In this document: positions 5,959 through 13,067 of the stretch, piece by piece
How positions within the stretch are numbered: position 1 is the stretch's first letter
Layout: every line of letters starts with the position of its first letter
DNA from: Cytophagales bacterium Alg240-R148
GTDB lineage: Bacteria; Bacteroidota; Bacteroidia; Cytophagales; Cyclobacteriaceae
Reading direction: 5' to 3'
Assembly: GCA_900537185.1 (NCBI GenBank)
Contig: LS999827.1
Span: forward strand, 253,001 to 317,000
DNA: 64,000 nt
Made by a program: the position numbers and the translations under genes
Notes under the pieces: generated by a model
The model's database searches: none
What the model saw: the letters and a program-made list of their open reading frames with translations, nothing else
What the model was told of the DNA's origin: nothing

Positions 5959-7442
5959 AGGCAGCGATAATAGGCAGTGGGTTTTCTTCTTTGGCGTGTG
6001 CCAGTGTTTTGGCACAAAACGGATACCAGGTGACTGTGTTTGAAAAACACGGGCAACCCGGAGGAAGGGCACGTGTTCTAGAAGAAGGCGGATTTAAATT
6101 TGACATGGGGCCCAGTTGGTATTGGATGCCTGACATTTTTGAATCCTTTTTCAATCGTTTTGAAAAATCTACTGAAGATTATTACCAATTGCAGCGCTTG
6201 TCGCCTTCGTATCGGGTATTTTTCAAAAACCACCCTTTCCTAGATGTATCCGCCGAACTCGAAAAGCTCTACGATCAATTCGAATCCATAGAACCGGGGA
6301 GCAAACAGGTTCTAAAGTCTGTTTTAAAAGAAGCACAGTACAAGTATGAAGTTGGGATGAAAGAATTTGTGTACAAAGAAAGCCTCAGCTTTACAGAATT
6401 TATTAGCACTAAAATAATTGCTGCTTCCTTTAAACTCGACTTGTTAAAATCGGTCAAAAGCTATTTTGGTAGCAGATTTAAAGAGGAACGGCTCATTCAA
6501 ATTTTAGAGTTTCCAGTTTTATTTCTTGGTGCCATGCCTGAGGATACTCCCGCACTATACACCATGATGAATTATGCGGATATGGTATTGGGTACTTGGT
6601 ACCCGAAAGGAGGAATGCACCAAGTAGTCAGAGCAATGGTAGATTTAGCTACCGAACTGGGTGTTAACTTCCACCTCAATCAAAATGTAGAAGAAATTAA
6701 AGTTGAAAACAACAAAGCAACAGGTCTTGTTGCCAATGGATCGTTTCATGCCTTCGACTTAGTTATTTCAGGTGCAGACTACAACCATACAGATAGAGTT
6801 TTATTAAAAAACCATTCTAATTACTCCAGTTCGTACTGGGACAAAAGAACTTTTGCACCTTCTTGTCTTCTTTACTACATAGGAGTTTCCAAAAAAATAA
6901 AAAACCTCCTCCACCACAACCTCTGTTTTGACACTGATTTTCAACCACATGCCAAAACAATTTACAAATCGAAATCATGGCCCGATGCGCCTCAATTCTA
7001 TGTTAGCTGCGCTTCAAAAACAGACCCAACGGTTGCTCCAGAAGGAAAAGAAAATATTATGCTGTTGATCCCAGTTGCATCAGGCTTGGAGGATACACAG
7101 GAAATTAGGGACCACTACTTTGATTTAATTTTGAATAGATTAGAGATTCTTACCGGAGAAGAGATCAAAGACCATATAGAATATAAAAGGGACTATGCCA
7201 TCGCTGATTTCAAAAAGGATTACAACGCCTACAAAGGCAACGCCTATGGGTTGGCCAATACCTTGCAGCAAACCGCTTTCCTAAAACCAAAAATTGTGCA
7301 TAAAAAAATTAAAAATGTATTCTTCACGGGGCAACTCACTACGCCAGGACCTGGTGTTCCACCAGCTTTGATATCCGGACAAGTAGTTGCAGATTACATC
7401 ATAAAAACATTCCATTCACAACTCGAAACAGCTTCAATATGA
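5955..7442 (+). CDS. crtI: Phytoene desaturase
   Basis: FAD-dependent CrtI that converts 15-cis-phytoene to lycopene. The N-terminal dinucleotide fold reads AIIGSGFSSLACASVLAQ with the following E and GGRA. The C-terminal signature is FTGQLTTPGPGVPPALISG (about 458-476). At 495 residues it has the normal family length. It overlaps the sigma-factor gene by ATGA at its start and crtB by four bases at its end, implying translational coupling in the light-regulated operon. Confidence 0.95.
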   Translation: MKAAIIGSGFSSLACASVLAQNGYQVTVFEKHGQPGGRARVLEEGGFKFDMGPSWYWMPDIFESFFNRFEKSTEDYYQLQRLSPSYRVFFKNHPFLDVSAELEKLYDQFESIEPGSKQVLKSVLKEAQYKYEVGMKEFVYKESLSFTEFISTKIIAASFKLDLLKSVKSYFGSRFKEERLIQILEFPVLFLGAMPEDTPALYTMMNYADMVLGTWYPKGGMHQVVRAMVDLATELGVNFHLNQNVEEIKVENNKATGLVANGSFHAFDLVISGADYNHTDRVLLKNHSNYSSSYWDKRTFAPSCLLYYIGVSKKIKNLLHHNLCFDTDFQPHAKTIYKSKSWPDAPQFYVSCASKTDPTVAPEGKENIMLLIPVASGLEDTQEIRDHYFDLILNRLEILTGEEIKDHIEYKRDYAIADFKKDYNAYKGNAYGLANTLQQTAFLKPKIVHKKIKNVFFTGQLTTPGPGVPPALISGQVVADYIIKTFHSQLETASI

Positions 7443-8275
7443 AAGCATTATTTGATAACGTAAGCTTCAAAGCCAGTAAAATGGTGACCCACAGTTATAG
7501 CACTTCTTTCTCTTTAGGGGTACGAATGTTGCACCAGGATATAAGAAACCCTATTTGCGGTATTTATGGTTTTGTTCGATTTGCGGACGAAATTGTGGAT
7601 ACATTTCATGGGTACGATAGAGCAAAATTGTTAGAAGACTTCAGGCAGGAGACCTACAAAGCGATAGAAGAAAAAATAAGCCTCAATCCAATACTAAATA
7701 GTTTTCAGCATGTGGTACACAAATACAACATCAACATAGAGCTTGTGGATCAATTTCTACACAGCATGGAAATGGACTTAGACGATGTTGCTTATACTAC
7801 AAAAGAATACGAAGAGTATATTCTGGGTTCGGCCGAGGTGGTTGGTTTGATGTGCTTAAAAGTTTTTACATTAGGAAATGAAGCCATGTACCAACGCCTG
7901 ACACCTGAGGCCATGAAACTCGGTTCTGCATTTCAAAAAATAAATTTCCTTCGAGACCTTAAAGCAGACTACATAGACTTGGGCAGAACCTACTTCCCCA
8001 ACCTCGACATCGAACAGTTCGATGAAATATCCAAAAAAGAGATAGAAGCGGACATCGAAAAAGATTTTAAAAAGGGGTATGAAGGCATCCAACAATTGCC
8101 TAAAATTGCTCGATTTGGTGTGTACATGGCCTACGTCTATTATTATGCTCTTTTTAGGAAAATTAAAAAGACACCTGCCTCCAAGATTTTAAAAAGTAGG
8201 ATACGGGTGCCCAATCAAAAGAAATATTCTATTTTATTTATGTCTTATTTAAAACATAGCTTTAATATCATATAA
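7439..8275 (+). CDS. crtB: Phytoene synthase
   Basis: A 278-residue squalene/phytoene synthase that joins two geranylgeranyl diphosphates. The first Asp-rich motif is FADEIVDTFHGYDR (about 49-62); the second is GSAFQKINFLRDLKADYIDLGRTYFP (about 161-186). The active-site arrangement is that of CrtB. No GGPP synthase lies in the window, so it must be encoded elsewhere. The start overlaps the crtI stop; its TAA shares a base with the idi ATG. Confidence 0.95.
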   Translation: MKALFDNVSFKASKMVTHSYSTSFSLGVRMLHQDIRNPICGIYGFVRFADEIVDTFHGYDRAKLLEDFRQETYKAIEEKISLNPILNSFQHVVHKYNINIELVDQFLHSMEMDLDDVAYTTKEYEEYILGSAEVVGLMCLKVFTLGNEAMYQRLTPEAMKLGSAFQKINFLRDLKADYIDLGRTYFPNLDIEQFDEISKKEIEADIEKDFKKGYEGIQQLPKIARFGVYMAYVYYYALFRKIKKTPASKILKSRIRVPNQKKYSILFMSYLKHSFNII

Positions 8276-8775
8276 TGGAAGAAGTAGTATTAGTCAACGA
8301 AAAAGATGCACCGATTGGGTCTATGGAAAAACTGGAAGCACATCAAAAAGGAGTGCTACACAGAGCCTTTTCGATACTTCTTTACAACGACCAAGGAGAG
8401 CTCTTATTACAAAAAAGAGCTGCGGACAAGTACCATTCTGGAGGGCTTTGGACGAACACTTGTTGCAGCCACCCAAGGCCCCAAGAAAGCACCCTTGAAG
8501 CAGCGCAAAGGAGGTTAACAGAAGAGATGGGCATTGATGTGCCATTAAAACAAGCGTTTAGTTTTATATACAAAATTGATTTTGATTCTGGGCTGACAGA
8601 ACACGAATTGGACCATGTCTTTATTGGAACTTTTAATGGGGAACCCATTTTAAACCCAGCAGAAGCTTCAGAGTGGAAATATACCCAACCTGCTCGGGTT
8701 ATGGAAGATATTAAAAAGCATCCAGATAAATACACATTTTGGTTCAGACTAATCCTGTCCCAACTGGCGTCATGA
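8275..8775 (+). CDS. idi: Isopentenyl-diphosphate delta-isomerase, type I
   Basis: A 166-residue Nudix-fold enzyme interconverting IPP and DMAPP, the building blocks for carotenoids. LWTNTCCSHPRP carries the catalytic Cys and metal-binding His; the Nudix-like segment AAQRRLTEEMGI follows, and a conserved ELDHVF with its Glu lies at about 121-126. Its place between crtB and the photolyase, with overlapping start and stop, shows that precursor supply is induced with the pathway. Confidence 0.95.
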   Translation: MEEVVLVNEKDAPIGSMEKLEAHQKGVLHRAFSILLYNDQGELLLQKRAADKYHSGGLWTNTCCSHPRPQESTLEAAQRRLTEEMGIDVPLKQAFSFIYKIDFDSGLTEHELDHVFIGTFNGEPILNPAEASEWKYTQPARVMEDIKKHPDKYTFWFRLILSQLAS

Positions 8776-9992
8776 CTCCCTTTGGTGCACAAACGGCCAT
8801 TTTTTGGTTCAGGCGCGACCTGAGAACAAATGACAATACTGGGTTGGCTTATGCCTTCCAAAAACACCAAAAAGTAGTTGGGGTATTTATAGTCCCACCA
8901 GAAGTTTCCAAGAGAAATTTTAACGCATTACAATTGCGACAATTACAAAATGTGCTGGACAAACTCCGGCAAGAGCTCAAAGACCTAGACTCGGAATTAG
9001 TTATTATTCAACAACCAGCCCACCAATTCTTTGAAGCTGTACAGGCAGCAGAAGTTATATGGAACAAAGAATACGAGCCAAAAACTTTGCATCGAGACCA
9101 TGCAGTAAGCGCAATTCTAAACCAAAAGGGAATCCATTCTAGGAGCTTCAAAGACCATGTTTTGCTGGAACCAGAAGAAATCCTAAAAAAGGATGGATCG
9201 CCCTACAGAGTATTCACCCCCTACTCCAGAGTTTGGAAACAAAAAATTAGCAGCAATCTGCTTTTTAATTCGGAAATTCAATCCAAATACAACACAGAAT
9301 TTCCATTGGGTATTCTCCGCAACTACCAAGAAACAAAAGACCAAATAGGATTGGACAAAACAAGTAAACTAGGTTTTGCTCTTCGTTTTGGAACCGTTAG
9401 CATTCGTGCATTGTACCAAACAAGCGCCACTATTTCACCTAGTTTTGTGAACCAGTTAATATGGCGTGATTTTTTCACCCAACTGTTATACCATTTCCCC
9501 CAAAATTCAGATGCTCCTTATAGAAAAAAATTCGAATGGTTTGAATGGGACAACAACCCAGAACGATTTGAACATTGGTGCCAAGGTACCACTGGGTTTC
9601 CGTTAGTAGATGCCGGAATGAGGCAATTAAGGGAAACAGGTTTTATGCACAACCGAGTTAGGATGTTAACCGCCAGCTTTTTGAGTAAAAACTTGTTAAT
9701 AGATTACCGCTGGGGAGAACAATGGTTCGCACAAAACTTATTGGATTTCGATTTGGCTTCTAACAATGGAAACTGGCAATGGGCAGCAGGCACTGGTTGT
9801 GATGCAGCGCCCTATTTTAGAATATTCAGTCCTAGCCTGCAGCTAAAGAAGTTTGATCCCGACCTTAAATATCTTAAAAAATGGCTGCCTTCCTTTTTCG
9901 AAGGAAAATATGGTGCTCCAATAATTGATTACAAAGCATCCAGAGAAATAGCTTTATCCAAATACGCTTCTATTAACCCACAAATAGCATGA
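8772..9992 (+). CDS. phr: Deoxyribodipyrimidine photolyase (class I photolyase/cryptochrome family)
   Basis: Light-driven repair of pyrimidine dimers. The 406-residue protein has the N-terminal antenna domain (AIFWFRRDLRTND) and the C-terminal FAD domain with LIWRDFF, DAGMRQLRETGFMHNRVRM and DLASNNGNWQWAAGTGCDAAPYFRIFSP signatures. A longer frame starts inside idi; the ATG at 8772, overlapping the idi TGA, fits the ATGA coupling used throughout the operon. Co-regulation with carotenoids by a B12 photoreceptor makes sense as light protection. A CPD-specific role is likely, but a cryptochrome function is not excluded. Confidence 0.92.
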   Translation: MTPFGAQTAIFWFRRDLRTNDNTGLAYAFQKHQKVVGVFIVPPEVSKRNFNALQLRQLQNVLDKLRQELKDLDSELVIIQQPAHQFFEAVQAAEVIWNKEYEPKTLHRDHAVSAILNQKGIHSRSFKDHVLLEPEEILKKDGSPYRVFTPYSRVWKQKISSNLLFNSEIQSKYNTEFPLGILRNYQETKDQIGLDKTSKLGFALRFGTVSIRALYQTSATISPSFVNQLIWRDFFTQLLYHFPQNSDAPYRKKFEWFEWDNNPERFEHWCQGTTGFPLVDAGMRQLRETGFMHNRVRMLTASFLSKNLLIDYRWGEQWFAQNLLDFDLASNNGNWQWAAGTGCDAAPYFRIFSPSLQLKKFDPDLKYLKKWLPSFFEGKYGAPIIDYKASREIALSKYASINPQIA

Positions 9993-11428
9993 AAGTATTA
10001 CTTACTGGTTCCACCGGCTATATTGGAAGAAGACTATTGGAAATTTTGGTAATTCAAGAACATGAAATCATATGCCTGGTTAGAAATAAAAAACGTTTTG
10101 ACCAAGAGGATTTTACAGAAAAACAGCTATCCAAGATCACATTAATTGAATGCGATCTATTAGAATCAACTCCTTCCATACCGAAAGACATTGATGTTGC
10201 TTATTATTTGGTGCACAGCCTCAACTTAGTATACAAAGGTTTCAAAAGTGCGGAGCAAATAGCTGCCAAAAACTTTATCCAGCTGTTGTCCCCTTCCAAT
10301 TGTAGGCAAATTATATACCTCGGTGGCATTGCCAATGACACCAAGCTTTCAGAACACCTCGATAGCAGAAAGTCTGTGGAGAGCATTCTTAGCAAAAGTG
10401 CTATACCGTTGACTGTACTCCGGGCTGGAATTATTATTGGATCTGGAAGCGGTAGTTTCGAAATAATAAGAGGGTTGGTTGAAAAGTTACCCATAATGGT
10501 TACACCAAAGTGGCTTCAATCCAAGTCCCAACCTTTGGGCATTCGCAATGTTGTTGAATTTCTTTACAAGGTTGCGCTAAAAGAAAACCTATATGGAAAG
10601 ATCTTCGATATTGGCGGTCCTGATATCATGACTTATAAAGAGATTTTACATGCTTATGCAAAAAAGAGAGGCTTAAAAAGATACATTATAACGTTGCCTG
10701 TGCTCACCCCCCGGTTGTCGAGTTGGTGGTTGTTCTTTGTAACTGGCACCTCTTTTACTTTGGCCCGCAACCTCATTGACTCCTTGGTAAACGATGCTGT
10801 TTGTAAAAAAAATGACCTGTCCAATCAGCTCGGCATACAACTTCTCAATTACGAAACCTGCTTGGACAACACCTTCCATCGAATTCGGGACAACCAAACA
10901 GTCTCTTCGTGGAAAGACTCCATCGACACTACCAGCATTGAAAGTACCTTTCTCAATAAAAACATTGTACCCAAATACGGGTGCTTCAAGGATATCCAAA
11001 AAATTACTTTATTGTCTAGTCCCCATATTGTATTGGATAGGATTTGGGACATAGGCGGCAATAATGGGTGGTATTTTGGTAATACATTGTGGCAAATTAG
11101 AGGGTTTTTGGACCAATTAATTGGTGGCGTTGGCCTAAGAAGAGGCCGCAGAGACCCGCACCAGTTAAAAACAGGGGATGCACTGGATTTCTGGCGCGTT
11201 TTATTTGCAAATAAAAAAGATCAAAAATTGTTGTTGTATGCAGAAATGAAATTGCCCGGCGAAGCTTGGTTAGAGTTTAAGCTCATTCATATAGAAGGCA
11301 AAGCGCAACTAGTCCAAACTGCAACATTTAGACCCAAGGGCATAACCGGAAGACTATACTGGTACTTGATGTGGCCATTTCATAAAATAATTTTCCCTAA
11401 AATGGCCAAAAACATTGTAAAGGTTTAA
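9989..11428 (+). CDS. SDR-type NAD(P)-binding protein with C-terminal DUF2867 domain
   Basis: A 479-residue protein. An extended/atypical short-chain dehydrogenase fold comes first (LLTGSTGYIGRRLLEIL, about 4-20, for nucleotide binding; about 1-290 overall), then a DUF2867 region (about 330-479, with NNGWYFGNTLWQIRGFLDQLIGG and RRDPHQLKTGD). Substrate unknown. It overlaps phr by four bases and is followed by an SRPBCC protein, so the pair is embedded in the carotenoid/photolyase operon; roles in pigment or lipid modification, or in light stress, are conjecture. Confidence 0.85.
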   Translation: MKVLLTGSTGYIGRRLLEILVIQEHEIICLVRNKKRFDQEDFTEKQLSKITLIECDLLESTPSIPKDIDVAYYLVHSLNLVYKGFKSAEQIAAKNFIQLLSPSNCRQIIYLGGIANDTKLSEHLDSRKSVESILSKSAIPLTVLRAGIIIGSGSGSFEIIRGLVEKLPIMVTPKWLQSKSQPLGIRNVVEFLYKVALKENLYGKIFDIGGPDIMTYKEILHAYAKKRGLKRYIITLPVLTPRLSSWWLFFVTGTSFTLARNLIDSLVNDAVCKKNDLSNQLGIQLLNYETCLDNTFHRIRDNQTVSSWKDSIDTTSIESTFLNKNIVPKYGCFKDIQKITLLSSPHIVLDRIWDIGGNNGWYFGNTLWQIRGFLDQLIGGVGLRRGRRDPHQLKTGDALDFWRVLFANKKDQKLLLYAEMKLPGEAWLEFKLIHIEGKAQLVQTATFRPKGITGRLYWYLMWPFHKIIFPKMAKNIVKV

Positions 11429-11441
11429 TTGTTATACCACC

Positions 11442-11900
11442 ATGAGTTACTATACCATTCACGAAAAGCAAACCCTCCCAATACAAGTGGAGGAAGCCTG
11501 GGAATTTTTCAGTCAACCTGAAAATCTAGGTAAACTTACGCCACCTGAAATGCACTTCAAAATCTTGCACAAAACCGGAGCTTCCATTTTCCAAGGCCAA
11601 CTTATTATTTATAAAATAAATATAGCCAAATGGTTCAGTATGAAATGGGTTACAGAAATTACACATGTACAAAATGGCTCTTATTTTGTAGACGAGCAAC
11701 GGTTTGGTCCGTACAAATTCTGGCACCATTTACATAAATTTAAACCCTCTAATGAAGGTGTAGTAATTGAGGACGAAGTTTGTTACAAAATCCCTTTTGG
11801 TTTTGTTGGTAAAATAGCCCACAAGCTCTTTGTAAAAAAAATGCTGCATCGTATATTTAAATATAGATTTGCTAAACTGAAATTATTATACCAATCATGA
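11442..11900 (+). CDS. SRPBCC-family ligand-binding protein
   Basis: A 152-residue START/Bet v1-like protein. It begins YYTIHEKQTLPIQVEEAWEFFSQPENLGKLTPPEMHF, the usual start of bacterial SRPBCC proteins once labelled cell division inhibitors, and contains FVDEQRFGPYKFWHHLHKF and YKIPFG. The fold has a hydrophobic pocket for lipids or polyketides; the ligand is unknown. It starts 14 bases after the SDR/DUF2867 gene and overlaps crtZ by four bases, consistent with handling a hydrophobic pigment or intermediate. Confidence 0.85.
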   Translation: MSYYTIHEKQTLPIQVEEAWEFFSQPENLGKLTPPEMHFKILHKTGASIFQGQLIIYKINIAKWFSMKWVTEITHVQNGSYFVDEQRFGPYKFWHHLHKFKPSNEGVVIEDEVCYKIPFGFVGKIAHKLFVKKMLHRIFKYRFAKLKLLYQS

Positions 11901-12340
11901 CTGAAATCCTATTAAATACTGCCATTGTGATTGTTGTTTTCCTTTTGATGGAAGGTGTGGCTTGGTTCACACATAAATACATCATGCACGGATTTTTATG
12001 GACTTGGCATAAATCACACCATACCGTGCACCAAAATGCTCTCGAACGCAACGACCTCTTTGCCATCGTATTTAGCATCCCTTCCATAGGGCTGTTTTAT
12101 TTCTCCACCTACTATACCGATACTTTTTACCTGACTTCCGTTGCTATAGGGATACTCGCTTATGGGATATTTTACGTTCTATTTCATGATATTTTGGTCC
12201 ACCAACGCATCAAATTAAAATTCAAGAATAAAAGCAAATACCTAAAAAGAATGGTTAAAGCGCATTATGTTCACCACGAAAAACACAGCAAACAGGACTG
12301 CGAATCTTTTGGTTTTTTAATCGTGAAAAAATACAAATAA
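11897..12340 (+). CDS. crtZ: Beta-carotene hydroxylase
   Basis: A 147-residue di-iron membrane hydroxylase of the CrtZ/fatty-acid-hydroxylase family. The histidine clusters HKYIMH, HKSHH, HDILVH and HYVHHEKH are all present, with membrane segments between them. It should add 3 and 3' hydroxyls to beta-carotene, giving zeaxanthin. The gene overlaps the SRPBCC gene by ATGA and is six bases from the lycopene cyclase. Confidence 0.93.
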   Translation: MTEILLNTAIVIVVFLLMEGVAWFTHKYIMHGFLWTWHKSHHTVHQNALERNDLFAIVFSIPSIGLFYFSTYYTDTFYLTSVAIGILAYGIFYVLFHDILVHQRIKLKFKNKSKYLKRMVKAHYVHHEKHSKQDCESFGFLIVKKYK

Positions 12341-12345
12341 CTGGC

Positions 12346-13041
12346 GTGACCGAACACCATCTTTATTTAATTATTAATCTTGGTTCTATTCTAGTACCCT
12401 TGGTTGCAAGTTTTTACCCAAAAGCTCCATTTTTTAAAGAATGGAAGTGGGCATTGCCTGGCATTGCAGTTGCTGGATTCCTCTTCATCGTTTGGGATGT
12501 CTGGTTTACGAAAATTGGTATATGGGGATTCAACGACCAATACACCACTGGGTTTAAATGGTTAGGACTTCCCATAGAAGAGTGGCTGTTCTTTCTTTGT
12601 ATTCCTTATGCCTGTTTGTTTACTTATTTTGCATTAAACCACCTCAAAGGCAATGGCTTCTTTGCCGATTACCACAAAGAATGCACTGCGTTGCTCGCTA
12701 TAATTTTTGGATGGATTGGAGTAATTTATGCGGATAAAATGTATACCGCCTTCACTTTTATAGGGCTGACTGCTTTGTTATGTGTCCATCTCATTTGGAT
12801 TAAAAAACATTATATCGGTAACTTCTACCGCTCTTTCTTAGTTATTTTATTGCCATTTTCTATTACCAATGGCCTTTTAACGGGTTCCTTTATTCCGGGG
12901 GAAGTTGTTTGGTACAACAACAATGAAAACATGGCCCAAAGATTGGGCACTATTCCTTTTGAAGATGCTTTCTACGGTATGTTTTTATTGCTCTTGGCTA
13001 CCACCATTTACGAAGAATTAAAACAAAGAAAGGGCAACTAA
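12346..13041 (+). CDS. Lycopene beta-cyclase, fused CrtYc-CrtYd type
   Basis: A 231-residue membrane protein with two homologous lycopene-cyclase domains. PIEEWLFF (about 77-84) and PFEDAFYG (about 204-211) are the two Px(E)E/D motifs; six to seven hydrophobic helices are evident. In actinobacteria these domains are two proteins (CrtYc/CrtYd); here they are one chain, as common in Bacteroidetes. It makes beta-carotene from lycopene. The start is a GTG at 12346, six bases after crtZ. It is the last gene of the operon, ending in a terminator hairpin. Confidence 0.9.
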   Translation: MTEHHLYLIINLGSILVPLVASFYPKAPFFKEWKWALPGIAVAGFLFIVWDVWFTKIGIWGFNDQYTTGFKWLGLPIEEWLFFLCIPYACLFTYFALNHLKGNGFFADYHKECTALLAIIFGWIGVIYADKMYTAFTFIGLTALLCVHLIWIKKHYIGNFYRSFLVILLPFSITNGLLTGSFIPGEVVWYNNNENMAQRLGTIPFEDAFYGMFLLLLATTIYEELKQRKGN

Positions 13042-13053
13042 CACCCTTTCTTT
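13025..13053. terminator. Bidirectional terminator after the carotenoid operon
   Basis: AAAGAAAGGG (13025-13034) and CCCTTTCTTT (13044-13053) form a perfect 10-bp stem. The lycopene cyclase stop codon lies in the 9-base loop. On the minus strand TTTGTTTT follows, so it also suits the convergent permease gene. Confidence 0.8.
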
Positions 13054-13067
13054 ATAGCTGCATGTTA

